Below, in pieces: positions 1-14,732 of a DNA stretch of 44,800 bases (the stretch's first letter is position 1; each line of letters opens with the position of its first letter). The notes under the pieces are model-generated. The model had not been told where the DNA came from. It saw only the letters and a program-made list of their open reading frames with translations, and did not search any database. The position numbers were made by a program, and so were the translations under genes. This DNA is from Lenisia limosa (lineage: Eukaryota; Breviatea): positions 1-44,800 of the forward strand of contig LPNZ01008340.1 of NCBI GenBank assembly GCA_001655205.1, in the 5' to 3' direction.

Positions 1-2145
1 TCTGCAATCACTTTCTCATTCATATTATCAATTATGAACATCACAATACTCGCTAAAAAGATTGTAACCCACTAAATTTCTCAGAGTCACCAATTGTCGG
101 CAGGTTTGTGATGAGGCTTAGGAGACGGCCGGAAGGGCCCTCGATCCACCTCTGGAACTCCACGTTATCTGAGGTATCAGTGTTGCACTTCTATTCATAT
201 TCAAATGGCATTTACGTACCTGAAAGAGGCGTGGCGGCTGTTGCAGGTGAAAACGGAATCGGTGTGGACGCGGTGCTTCCACCTGGAATCGTCAGAAATA
301 GACTCCACAGCCAAAAATGCCCGGTGAAATATCGATATGTTACGAGAAATTCAGTTTTTTTCCAACTCACCAGATGCGTGGCAAGTGTCGATGTCTGACT
401 TTAGTTTGGCCTGGGTTTTGGAGAAGTCTCTGTACTTCGGCATCAACGTTCCGATTGCATCTCCAAAAGTCAGTTTCAGAATTATCATGTGGATAACATT
501 GCTGCCTGATGCACAACCCCCTCACTTCGTTGTCTCAGTGTTGACACCATCATGAAGGACATGCTCTCCACCTTCGAACCCAAATCCTGGGGGTCACAAC
601 CAAAAAAAACATTTCATACCGTCACTTGTTTATAGGCCGCTTTGGTGTGTAGGGCTGGGATGTTGAACAAAAGAGCTTCCTTGAATTCAGTAGAGAGTTT
701 CTGAAAGGGTAAATTTATCATCACTAAACATCACACAAAGCAGAAGCAAAGAAACATAATGACATACTTTGAGAAGGGTAACATTTTCACTGAATTCTTC
801 TTTGAGTTCCTCTGAAGAGCCTAATAGTTAATCTTTGTAACAATGCAAAAAGATCCTCTGGCTTACTAATGGCCTCCTCAGCACCCTCAGTAAATATATC
901 GAGAAGTTCGAAAGATGCATTGGCAAGAGTAACGAGCTGTATCATTAACATATACCAATAAGGAGTTTAACTTACATCATCATCAGCCTGAAGGACAGGC
1001 TTGTCTTCGCCAAAACTAGTCCTTGCTGCTGAGAGGACGGGGGACGACATAACGGGAGTCTCAGGAAGCTGGGGGTNNNNNNNNNNNNNNNNNNNNNNNN
1101 NNNNNNNNNNNNNNNNNNNNNNNNNNNNNNNNNNNNNNNNNNNNNNNNNNNNNNNNNNNNNNNNNNNNNNNNNNNNNNNNTTGATAGGAGACAGAACGTC
1201 AAACACCGAATCAATCAGCTCAAAGACTTCACGATTGATATCCGATCCTGATAGAGTATTATTGGCAGTGAAAGAAGAGCCTGATCCTTTAATTCAACAT
1301 CATTGGGGGGGGAGAAAATTTATGAAACAAAAAAAAAGCCCGAAATAAACTCGGTTGGCTGACAACATACGAGGGTTGATAACAAACAACAAAACAAACA
1401 ANNNNNNNNNNNNNNNNNNNNNNNNNNNNNNNNNNNNNNNNNNNNNNNNNNNNNNNNNNNNNNNNNNNNNNNNNNNNNNNNNNNNNNNNNNNNNNNNNNN
1501 NNNNNNNACTGCGATAACTCAAAAAGAGGCTCATAGACAGGCTCAGCGATGGTATTCGGGTCCCATCCAAAGTCAATACTGCTGCGCCGGCGAAGCTTAC
1601 GGTCTTTCGGAATCTAAATGGTGAATACAATGAATGCCCAATCATCCTCAAACACACTGTTTTCATGACAGTAATCATGTCCTCCTCTTCGTTTTTCTTA
1701 GAGTTCTGTAAGTGTTCTGGAACATTGAAGTCTCTGAAAGGTCATCAATCATATTGGCGGTATCTCATATTAAGGACCCCGAGGCATACGGTGCATCAGA
1801 CACCGACGATGGCGACTTCATAACAGGAATGCTCACTTGTATGTCCGGGTCTGGCTCATTGTTGATACTAACTGGTGCATCTGCAAGTAAAACTGCATGT
1901 TTTCATGTTTTAAAAACAGCAAATGGAACGTGGCGGAACATAAGATGAAAATAAATGAGGGGGGGGGGNNNNNNNNNNNNNNNNNNNNNNNNNNNNNNNN
2001 NNNNNNNNACTTGCGTTTCTTCTGGGGCAGAAGGGGTAAGAGCCTACAGATAAGAAACAATTCCATCGATATCACAAACCTGCTCAAATTCGGCAAGTGT
2101 ATCATTGAGGTCTTTGCAAAGGTCGTCAAGTTCGTCCATTCTTTC
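1..2145 (-). CDS. Unknown multi-exon protein, 3' end cut by the window edge
   Basis: I do not recognise this gene. It runs leftward from an ATG near 2143 and leaves the window. The first exon begins MDELDDLCKDLNDTLAEFEQ, an acidic leucine-rich helix that looks a little like a paxillin-type LD motif. It is followed after a 36-nt intron by ALTPSAPEETQ. Later exons read as low-complexity Ser/Pro stretches and helical segments, such as REVFELIDSVFDVLSPI (about 1185-1245), ASFELLDIFTEGAEEAI (about 890-945) and KLSTEFKEALLFNIPALHTK (about 630-705). A 46-nt intron near 845-890 restores the frame between two helical exons. Three N gaps (1077-1180, 1402-1507, 1969-2008) remove coding sequence. It diverges from the plus-strand gene starting at 2457. 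The product may be a coiled-coil or helical scaffold, but that is a guess. Confidence 0.55.
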
Positions 2146-2456
2146 TTGCCCTGAAGGCCAAACCAAAAAACAGAAAAGACAATGCCCCAGCCAAGAGCCA
2201 ACTTTGTACTTTTCTACTTCTCACTTCTCAATTTCTCATTTAATTTCTTAAAATCTCTGAAATAAAAAGTGGAAAGTTCTCTGATTCCCTGGTTAAGAAT
2301 AATACGATCAAGTATCCCCCATATTCTTTCTTAATATTCCAAATGAAGAGAAAACAGAGTTCAAGTTGTAAAGTTGTAATGTGTATGCGTTGTCGGCTCT
2401 AGCACAACGAAAGAAGGAAAGTACTGTTTAGAAGACCCCCTTTTTATTGAAAGAAA

Positions 2457-3740
2457 ATGGTGAGTGTAGCCCCTGTTTGTAACGATAAAAGGTGTGAATT
2501 ATTGAATTATAGAAGAATACACAGTAATTACTGACTGAGTTGTCTTTTTTTAGAGATTTATTGTCGTAGAGTAACCTTTGGTTTGATCCATCTAAGCTTT
2601 TCGCAGTAACAGAAGGACGTAAATCTAATGATGCCGAAATTAAGGTTCGTAGTCGTTTTTTTCTTTCACCAATTTCCATAAAGCCTGTTTTTTTCACTTC
2701 CACAGCAATGGGAAACCAAATTTCATGTCAAGTTCCCTGAGGAGCTTAAAACAATCTACACCGAATGTCTTGATGGAGGTATGTCGGAGTATCTTTTCTT
2801 ATTTTACACTTCTGGCAAAAGTTTGCTTAAGCCTGATGATAATATACCTCTGTTTTAATTATCGAGACCATTTACTTTTTATTTTAGTGAAATGACGTTT
2901 TAGGCGCCTTTGCCTTCCCTGGCTGGACTGGAGACTGTGAAGCAAGGTACCTTCCCTCTTTCAATAAAAAAAGTGAATTGTGAGCTTAAATTACACTACT
3001 GCTTCTTCCCACAATTCAATTATTCCCGCTATATTACTTATCTGCCTTTGCAATCAACTCACACCTCATGTTGGCAAGTGAATGAGGTTGTTTGTGGTGA
3101 AGGAATGACAATTTAGCACATTTGATGACATGTTCCACCTACAAAAAGAATGGTCTATTCCCAAGCACTTTGTTCCCATCTGTGGAGACCATCGTGCGTG
3201 GTAGGAAGGCGGGCCTTTAGTAACGTGTATTTATGACTTGACAAGAGAGCATAGGAAGATTTTTTAAAAATAAAAATCACCATCTTGGTGTCTGGCAGAA
3301 CCCTTTTGTTAGAGCCTCATACAATGTAGCATTGTTCTCGATTATCGCAAGGTGAAGGTGGGAGAAAACAACCCCTGTGTGTCTGTGATGGACAGCGAGA
3401 AGGGTGACGGATGGCTTGTCAAGATCCTCTACCCTAGCATGAAAGAATACATTGAGTAGGCTTCATCTAAAAAAGATGCTTCTAGGACTATATGTTATAT
3501 ACGGGTTGAATTATTCTGCTTTTTACAAAGTTGTAACCATTCAGTCGAGTTTTGACCTTTGAACAAAACAACGGCTCCACTATGCCTGTTGACTTTGACG
3601 GCTATGAAGACGTAAGAGGAATATGGCAGCCTGAAAGTAATGACATTTATCTGACTGTCAAGGTTGTAGACGTCGCAGCCGGCGATGAGGATGACTACAA
3701 TCCCCACGTCGACAGAGGATACACAGAGGAAATGGTTTAG
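2457..3740 (+). CDS. SMI1/KNR4 (SUKH)-like small protein
   Basis: This is a spliced gene of about 155 codons. The first exon is only ATG (2457-2459), followed at once by a GTGAGT donor. Exon 2 (2570-2644) gives SNLWFDPSKLFAVTEGRKSN. Exon 3 (2706-2778) gives WETKFHVKFPEELKTIYTEC. Exon 4 (2904-2946) gives GGAFAFPGWTGDCEA. A later exon gives IVLDYRKVKVGENNPCVSVM and GDGWLVKILYPSMKEYI. The last exon ends EEMV and a TAG at 3738-3740. All junctions keep frame. The pattern of an N-terminal helix, 'F..KFPEELK..Y...DGG', then 'LDYR..K.GENNP.V' and a W-rich strand resembles the SMI1/KNR4 or SUKH fold. In fungi this family includes cell-wall/stress regulators, and in bacteria many immunity proteins. The assignment rests on remembered motif shape only. 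The acidic C-terminal tail (about 60 residues) is not part of the usual domain. Confidence 0.6.
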
Positions 3741-3870
3741 GAGGGTTTTTTGCTGTATTTTTAGGACTTCCATTTTGTATAATATTAATTTATTCTGTCC
3801 TCTTTGGTAAAATTGCTATACTTCATCATTAATAATTTACATGCAATTAACCCATAGAAACCAAAAAAGA

Positions 3871-6800
3871 CTAACGATTGACTTTATTTTCGGTGAGATA
3901 CGAATGTAGAGCCTTAGGCTTTGGAGGCTTCAGCTTTGGTGTCGGGGAGAGGTGTGGAAGACCCAGAACAGGGGAACCAGGGGTGTTGAGTGGGGAGTTC
4001 AGGCTTGGGGAAGGGGAAAGAACAATTGGAGTTGTTGTTAGATTTGGAGGTTGTGGGGTGGGGGAAATGGAAGCAGATAAGCATGTTTTGACTGGAGAAG
4101 GAGAAGAAAGACCTGACCTGTCCTCTTTTACAAACTGGGGTGAAGGAGGAGGACTTTCCTTATTTGGAAGCTGTGGGCTTGGTGATTGCACTGGGCTATA
4201 ATTGAAGAGAGAGCTCTCTCGTGTTGGAGGAGGTGGAGTAGGGGACCTATTGATGTGAGATAGATGGATGTATTTCCTCTACATAGCTTATGAATACGAT
4301 GACGACCCTTTTCCTGACCTTTTCGGAGAAGCTTTCTTCGGGGGCTTGAAGTGAAGGGGTGGGGGACAACGAGTAGGTGAAGAGTGAATGTCAAGAATAT
4401 CGTCATTGATATTGGAAAAGACGTCACCTGATGGTCACAAAATCTGTACAGGGAGTAAATACCTTCCAGAGTGGCGGGAGTGAACCTTCTTGGAGAGCTC
4501 TTGTTGCTATTAAGCCAGAGGGATGGCTTCTGCTCAGCTATTTTGTTAATATCATATTGGCATGAAATACTGTACCTAGGTGGGTGGTGCCTTGGGTGCT
4601 CTTGGATGCTAAGGTTTGAACTACGAAATGAGCAGCAGATGATTGCGCTTACCTTGACTTGTCGCAACAGACGGCACTGTTGGTTCAAAGTCCTGAGCAC
4701 CTAGTTCAGCAAGGTCTTGGGTGCTGCACCAGGTGCTTGTGTAGTCACTTGATAAACTGGTTTCTTGGGTGGCATGTGTTGGGTGTTCATGGGGTATCTC
4801 AAAATGGTTATCGGTTTGCTTGATGTTGGGCAATAATGGTTGGACATGGTTAGTGAAGGTTGATGAAGGTTCAGTATTGGGGCTGTGGGTCCTTGAATTG
4901 AGGTCAAGTTGAATACTTGGTGGTTCCTGGAGCTGCGAAGGGGTTGCAAATAAGTGGTTTGGCTTGACGGGGAGCGAGCCTTTGGAGTGAAGGAGGCAAG
5001 TTAAAACAGCTAAAGCTACGCACTCACCTTCATATTGCGGGGGTGCAGGATTTGGGATGAAGTCCAAACGAGGCTTCTTAGGTGCCCTTGTAATTTCCTG
5101 GTGGTTAACTCAATCCATATCAAAATAATCACAGCTATAAACCCACCATTCTTGGTCGAGGAACGTTGGCAACAAGAGCCTCCATTCCAGGAGCGTCACA
5201 AGGACGCAACGGGGTCATGTCATTTCGGCCAGGGACCCCGGCACCGGACAAGTCATCGGATCCATTAAACTGTGAAAGGCCGTCGTCAAATTGGGCCTTG
5301 TCCCGACCCAAGAGGGACTGGGCTTCTGAAGCACTGACTCCACCGTAAATCTCCTCTCCTGATGTGTCCTCTAAATGCTCCTGGAACTAAAGGATGTCAA
5401 GCTGAATAAGCATTTACCCACTTCAATATCAGGACAGGCCTCCTTTAGCTTCATGACATAAGATACAAGACCAGAGGGTTCCAAAGTGCTGTGACGAAGG
5501 TTCATAATTCGTTCAATCACTGAGTAGAGTGCACGAGCTTCAAAGTAAGAAGTGATCAGAAAGAATCATCTCAATCAGCACTTCACTCACTATGAATTTG
5601 AGTGTCTCCTGATGACCCTGATGCCCTCTCACGTTCTAATTTCTTCGCATAAACCTCAGCTATTGAGTCAAAGGTACCAAATTAATGATGTCGGTCAAAT
5701 CAACGCCTACCAAGTTTAATCACATCTGATGGGATCCCAGCATCAGTTGCAAGCTTCACTCTAAATGGTAAGTCGTTGGTCCTTGTATTGTTAGATCTTA
5801 CCCGTATCGAAAATGAGTTGATAGGCCATCCGCGACTGAATAAAGATAAGACATACTCCCACCTGCTTCCATGACCTAGGTCATTAACTCAGATATGTCG
5901 TTAACAATATACCTTCAGATGCTTGTTTTTGATGTTGGGATAGAGTCGCTCAAGAGAGGAAAGTTCGGGGTAATGCGTACTGAAAAACGTGGTTGCCTAT
6001 GTGTTAACTACAACCCAGTATGTTACAAGATGACTGTGGTAAAGTCTCTTTAGAAACAAGGTCATAAAGAACCAGCAATTACTACTGTACAACAAAAGAA
6101 CAAACAACAGATGGGACAAGTAAAATGTGGTCTTTATTACAACTTTCGTGATACTAGCTTACAGTTGAATTAGCAAAGAACTCCAGCGATGCCCAGGAAA
6201 TAGCAAGTCCATCTGAGAATGAGACATGTTGAAAGCGAAAACGGTCCATTTTCAGCACACCTTCTTCAGAAGTACTTCGGCCAAGTTCATCAACAATAAT
6301 CAAGGATTTATTTGTTGTGGCCTAAAAAGGTTAAGTTACGCTTTTTGCATTTCCTGTCATACTTTCATAATGTGTGCGACTTCCCTCATTTCCATCATAA
6401 AACTTGAGGCGTTGCTTTCCATACTATCAGATGTACCAATTCTCGTGAAAACTCTATCTAAACAGGGAATAGAAGCAAAATCGGCAGGAACCCATGAACC
6501 TAGAACATGTAATCATCAAGAAAAGTCAGACCTGCGTGAGCCATAATAACAATGAGTGCAATTTGAGTCAGATAAGTTGACTTGCCTGCCTAGAGTGGTG
6601 GGACATTAAAATTAAAATTGAAGTCACCAACCATATTAGGACCACTAAGAATTTGGACATTGTTCATTGGAGTGGAGTACACATCGTTCTGTGTATAAGT
6701 TGGAGAAACCAATGCATCATTACCGGAATAAAATCCTGAAGAAGAGTTTTCTCAACAATAGGATGGCGACATTGTGATAGGGCCAAAGGGCTTTCTGCTG

Positions 6801-9577
6801 CAATTGTAGGACGAACTGCAAGGTAAAACACAAATTAATCACCCACTGTAGTTTGGGGATGACGTTGCCAGCTTGGCCAGAGAAAGTTGAAGATCAATGA
6901 ATGCAATCTGAATTTGTAATTGGCGGCAAAAGAGTGTTAATTAGGGTGCGATTAATTTGGATTTTTTATATTAAAAATAATATGTTAAGTACGCGATTTA
7001 TAATTTATTTAAAATGTTGGTAAAAACTTAACCGGATTATAAAATTGTAAATAAAATATTACTTATTTTTAATAGAAATCAATGCCCCTATCAAAAAGAA
7101 CTACTCATCCCTCTCACTGCTTCAGCAGCAGCATAGATCAGACCAATTCTGTCTCTGATGTCGTTGAGAAGACTTTCAATCTCGCTGAAAAATATGACAT
7201 TCTCTCATATAATAACATTTAACAATATATGGTCAAACCGTGTTGACAGTAAAGTGGCTTCGTCCATAGCCTCTTTGTACCGTTCACTTAAAGAAGATAA
7301 GTCTTCTGTTGTGACAATTTGAGTCTTTCCCTGATGTATTAATCATATTCAAAAAAATGTTAAAGACCTGAACTCACCTGTCGAGTGATGACAATGAACT
7401 CTTCAGTCAATTTCGTCTGTGCACCAAATGTGAAACACCAGCCTCTTTTGTTGTTGTGTTGAACCTGAAGACAATAAATATGAAAGTGGGCTTCTAACCT
7501 TGATATCTGTCATGCCTTTCTCTGTCCGGTAGTGTTCTGTCAATTCATGGATATCTAATGAGTTATTCATGTGATAGGGGAAGCTAAAAGGAAAGTTCTG
7601 CTGATACCTTGGTTAACTTCAGTAAGTGTTTTTCTGGCAACATCAAGAAGACCATCAATACCACTCTGACGAATAAGAATATATCATATATAATCACAGT
7701 ACCTTGACAGCAAAGACAAGCTGCATTTGACTGGCACTCATATTTTTTGAAAGACGGATATCATCACAAACAACCTGTTGTTAAAGTGGTGCGGTGGAGG
7801 TGTTATCAAACTTCTCTTATTCTTTCATGTAATGTCTGGACAGCAGGGTCAGTGAATCGTGCTTTAACATGCTCAAGTAATGTTGCTTTGAGGTCGTCAG
7901 GAAAACAGGCCCCTATCTTAAGGAATATTAATTGGTTCCATAACCCAAACACTACCTGTGGAATCAAGTTCAATATGTGCTTGAGCTGAACGATGTTCTT
8001 GAGGCTTGTTGTGGAGACTTTTAAATTGTTAATATTTGGAACTTGCTAAAATATAAAGTTAAAAATATCATCAAGTGATGAGTTTATCGATTTTGCATCA
8101 TACCACAATCATACCACAATCTGTGCTAAAAGGTGGTCGAGATCAGCTACATGCCTGTAATTGTAAGGAGAAGAAAGCACTTTGTATCTGGCTGAACCCG
8201 CCTCAGAGTTCCATTATAATCTCACCCCAGAATCTTGTCAAGGTCAAAAGTCAGTTCTTCCCTTTCAATTAGCTCTTCAACACAGTCCTGGCGAAGAGAA
8301 ATTGTATCAGGATCTGAAGAGAATTAGATCAAAAAGACAATGCCTTTAATCTCACCAGATCTTGGCTGAAGAATAGCATTTTTGAGAAGTCTTTCACCTA
8401 CAACTGTCTTGGCATGGTTCATAATTCCAAAGAGACTACTTGTAGCCTCACCAGTTCTTTTGTTTCTAATAAGCTGGGAAATAAATAGAGTATTTACAAA
8501 CCAACCTCTAAGTTGCAAACTGAAGCATTGTCAATTAGCATTGAACCTTCAACACCAGAAAAAGTAAACTAGACTATCAGATTGTTTTGCAAAAACACAC
8601 AGCACAACCTTCAAAGAATTAGCAGCGAAAGAAATCTGTTGAATAAACTCAGTGTATTTCAACAGTGCAGCACAAGCAGAAAGGCAGAGATACCTGCTAA
8701 CTGAGCAAAAAGGAGTAATATCTCTCTACCTATTGCTACTCTCAAATTCAACAAGGGAGCATTCCCTAAAGGCATAGTGATGGATACTTTGAAGACCTAA
8801 GCCTGGTCAAAACACAAATGAACAACGAAAAAAAAAAAAAAAAAAAANNNNNNNNNNNNNNNNNNNNNNNNNNNNNNNNNNNNNNNNNNNNNNNNNNNNN
8901 NNNNNNNNTGCAACATCCACCATTTTGCACTCTTGATAGTTGGCCACAATTTGCTGATAGAGATTTGTGTGCTCTGATGTATTTGTCATCAAAATCTAAT
9001 TGAATCATTAAGGACTAATATTGATATTCTCGAGCATTTTGAATTGTTCATACTAACCTCAAGCGGATTGTACATTCCAATCAAGGCCAAGGTATTTGAA
9101 TAAGCATGACTGTCTGGAAATTGTGATAGAATCACTTCAGGAGATTGAAGATTCAACGCGGCAATTCCAACCTACAAATATGAGAAAAGTTCCTAACAGA
9201 GGGCAAACACAATGTTGTGAGGGAATGGGCACAAAATGATATATATAATTACAAGGTTTTAAATGGTAAATAAATAGCAGTAAAGAAGGTGGAAAGGTAA
9301 TTACTATGACTCAAGACGCAAAAACAGGGCATACTTCTGGAGTTGCACCTCGTAACTCCACCACTGAAATGATATACATTTCAGAATCATGTTGGGCTCT
9401 TCCTGGCGTTCCTGGAGTTCTAGCTGCAGATCTTTTGACAACACTTCTTGGTGTTCTAGCGAATCTGGAGGTACTTCCAAAACCTGAATTTAGGCTAGCA
9501 TTTGGTGTTCTATGTGAATTATTTATTTGAGGAGTTCTTGGCTCCCTAGGTGTATCAAATAGTGAGCCAACTCCCAT
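3871..9577 (-). CDS. MSH4: Meiotic MutS homologue MSH4 with extended C-terminal tail
   Basis: MSH4 pairs with MSH5 as a clamp that stabilises meiotic crossover intermediates. The ATG at 9575-9577 starts an N-terminal Thr/Pro/Arg-rich leader of about 65 residues, followed by an MSH4-like block ending VGIAALNLQSPEVILSQF (about 9130-9175). The connector reads LFGIMNHAKTVVGERLLKNA (about 8375-8435). The ATPase is intact in what can be read: Walker A SGPNMAGKSTYLTQIAL spans an intron at about 6575-6650; RIGTSDSMESNASSFMMEMR lies at about 6380-6450; Walker B is IIVDELGRSTSEEDGLAISW, also split by an intron near 6230-6290; then STHYPELSSLERLYPNIKNK near 5925-5985. The MutS core ends around 5400. Exons continue without an obvious break to a TAG at 3871, adding a Ser/Pro-rich tail. 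An N gap (8848-8908) hides part of the N-terminal region. The tail could instead be a separate gene. Confidence 0.9.
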
Positions 9578-9803
9578 TTGAAAGAGCGTTTGGCGGCCTT
9601 GCTTTTAAAATATGTTTTTCAAGTAATATATATTCAACTATTTCCATTCTATTTCAAAAAAGGAAGGCAGCATCGTTCATTTCTGTCAAAAAGTGACTGT
9701 ACTGGTCCAACAGTTCAGTTCATTCATTCCTTGAATGGCCTTTATAAAATTAATTTTTGAGGGAGAAGCCCTTTTTTTGCGAGTTTTGTTATAGATAGAC
9801 AGT
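9578..9803. promoter_or_regulatory. Shared divergent promoter region, MSH4 / HSP70
   Basis: Only 226 bases separate the start codons of MSH4 (minus) and HSP70 (plus), so both transcripts must start within or very near this AT-rich stretch. It contains T-runs and AT-rich patches. I could not find a convincing array of heat-shock elements (alternating nGAAn units). The assignment comes from the layout, not from a recognised motif. Confidence 0.55.
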
Positions 9804-12749
<2,946 letters not shown>

Positions 12750-12902
12750 ATGTGTTCCCTTAGAATTTAGGTTTCTGATGAGCATGGCTGCTCTTTTTTA
12801 TATATAATTCCCGCAAAAACAACGGATGTGGTCTCTCAAATATCAAGTTATTAAAAAAAACTAAATCAAAGCCAAACAAAGCCTCCAGGACCGGAATGAA
12901 GT

Positions 12903-12930
12903 AACAAAAAAAAAATTGAAAAAAAAAATT
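12903..12930 (-). terminator. Pol III T-run terminator of the tRNA-His gene
   Basis: On the minus strand, immediately after the tRNA 3' end, there are two long T tracts separated by a few bases (A-runs on the plus strand). More than four consecutive T residues is the standard RNA polymerase III stop signal. Confidence 0.75.
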
Positions 12931-13002
12931 TGCCATGACCCGGAATCGAACCGGGATTTACAGAGCCACAATCTGTTGTACTGACCATTATACTATCACA
13001 GC
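12931..13002 (-). tRNA. tRNA-His (anticodon GTG)
   Basis: The reverse strand folds as a 72-nt cloverleaf. The acceptor stem pairs GCTGTGA with TCATGGC using two G-T wobbles. The D arm includes a TAGTATAATGGTC A-box. The anticodon arm ACAGA-TTGTGGC-TCTGT carries GTG. The T arm CCGG-TTCGATT-CCGG supplies the B-box. There is no intron and no encoded CCA; the discriminator base is A. The identity His is read from the anticodon. Long T-runs directly downstream on the minus strand act as the terminator. Confidence 0.95.
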
Positions 13003-13409
13003 CGAAATCTGAAGCTCTAAATATCTTTAAGATCGAGTTCCAAAAAATCGATTTTTTTAACATATTTTTGTCCTTCACTGTATTTTGTTTGTTTGTGTTT
13101 ATTTCATCTTTCAATATATTTTATTTCTGTCTTTTCAAAATTTGGTTTTCAACCCCAAAAAAATGGTCATTCCTTGATAAATTTGACCAACAAAAATCGA
13201 ATTGTTTCACTTTTAGTAATTTTGGAACAACAACTTTCATAAGATTGCGTTTTTGGCAAAAAAACCTTCCAAATTAGGAAGGTTAGCAAGGCCACTTTTA
13301 TGTTGCATGTGAATTTCAATTTGCATTGGTTCTATTTTGTCCCTTCTTATAATTGTTATTTTTAGTGAGATATTTTTAGTGACATTAGTAACTTTATTTA
13401 TGTATTGCG
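13003..13409. other. AT-rich intergenic region between tRNA-His and the PITH gene
   Basis: No coding sequence is supported here. The stretch is rich in T-runs and should hold the upstream region of the tRNA gene and the promoter of the PITH-domain gene starting at 13410. No repeat or recognised motif stands out. Confidence 0.5.
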
Positions 13410-14732
13410 ATGCTTACACGCGGTGTTAAAGATGAGCCGTCAGACCCACGGGATAAGGCCTCCCCCTTTATCCATCACTTACCAGAAACCAATGGTGAGA
13501 TGTCAGCGTTCATTTTGAACTTTCAAATCTCAGATGACCAATTGTAATTTATGAAACAGAAATGAAAGCCAAGTCTGCTCAATTATCACAGTGTGATGTT
13601 CCTTTGTCACCACCACGACTATTACCTAGTCCTCATCATTTGGAGCAGACTGGAATTGCTGGTGCTTCAGATGGCGGTTAGCTTCCTGTGAATTACACTT
13701 TCAAATGTGATTATCGTCTGAAAGTCAAACAAGATTCGTTCATCAATCATATGATATGATATATCATATATGATATATTATGTGTAATGTACTCATACAG
13801 TGACTTTTCATTTTTTAAGTAATTAAAACGACATTTAGTTCTTCAAGACCTATTCCCATTGGTATCTTCTGCAACAGCACTAAATGTGGCTGTCGGTACA
13901 ATGGACCAAGTTTTGAGACCGTGGGATGAAAGGAAGAAATGTGAAGGTGCGTTATACCAAAAGGCATTGTCCTCACATTTTCAATCTATTCTTTTAGATT
14001 TGAGAGTTCCGTGATTGTTTGACACCATGAATTAAAAAATTCATTTCAAGTCAATACCACACTATAATTGATCTCAAATTGACTTTTTAGGGGAAATTGA
14101 AGCAGAGCTTGGTGAAGATCTCTTGATTTATGTTGAGTAAGCTGTTCACGTTACTTTATTCATGTTTAGGTTTGCAACGACAGTGAAAATTAGTTCCATT
14201 TGTATTTCGTCACCCCGACTTGCCAGTTCACCTTTCAACGCTTTCCTGTTGGTTCATTGTTGGTTTTGATATTTTAGGTTTGCCAATCCTCAAATTGAAG
14301 AGGTGGATCAAGTACAAGAGCATAAACCTACTCAGAAGCTCTACCTCAATTTTGATTCTCATGTATGAGTGTTTTCATTGTTCCGCATTACTTGTCAGGG
14401 AGACATGGAGTACCGTGTTCATTTGCCGTCTTTTTCTACCGTACACATGTTGGGAATAATGTTACCACATTCATCTGCCAGTGTTGCCACTGCCATTCGG
14501 TTTATTGGCATTAGAGTAAGCATGCTGTGTGAATCCTCCTCGGTGTGACTTACAATATCAGGGTCTTGAGGTGTCAGGCGTGGCGCAGACCCCCTTTGAA
14601 GCCATTCACACCATTGCTGGTTGGTGAAGCTTGCAATATGGCCTTAATTAGTGGATTTTATTGACTAATGTAGGAGACACTTCCCATTGCCCTGGAGCAG
14701 ATTCACCAAACGAAACAGGACTAAGTGGATGA
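13410..14732 (+). CDS. PITH-domain protein (PITHD1-like)
   Basis: PITH domains bind the proteasome in the thioredoxin-like TXNL1 family; PITHD1 has the domain without thioredoxin. The ATG at 13410 opens an approximately 70-residue Ser/Pro-rich leader across two exons. The domain follows: DLFPLVSSATALNVAVGTMD and QVLRPWDERKK (about 13840-13945), EIEAELGEDLLIYVE (about 14092-14137), FATTVKISSICISS (about 14171-14212), then FANPQIEEVDQVQEHKPTQK, GDMEYRVHLPSFSTVHMLGI and ATAIRFIGIRGLEV (about 14280-14580). These line up in order with the human domain, including 'KPWEERT', 'TQxF.L', 'S.F..V..L.I' and 'IGLRG'. Introns keep frame. A short final exon gives a TGA at 14730-14732. No thioredoxin domain precedes it, so it is closer to PITHD1 than to TXNL1. 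Confidence 0.82.

Noticed and set aside
845-890. 21-nt intron GTTACAAAGATTAACTATTAG in the left-edge gene
   Set aside because: It does not restore the frame of the following helical exon. A 46-nt intron with a GTAAGC donor and the same acceptor does.
4440-4475. 19-nt intron candidate GTATTTACTCCCTGTACAG in the MSH4 tail
   Set aside because: Removing it leads to an immediate stop. A 35-nt intron from the same donor to the next CAG keeps the frame.
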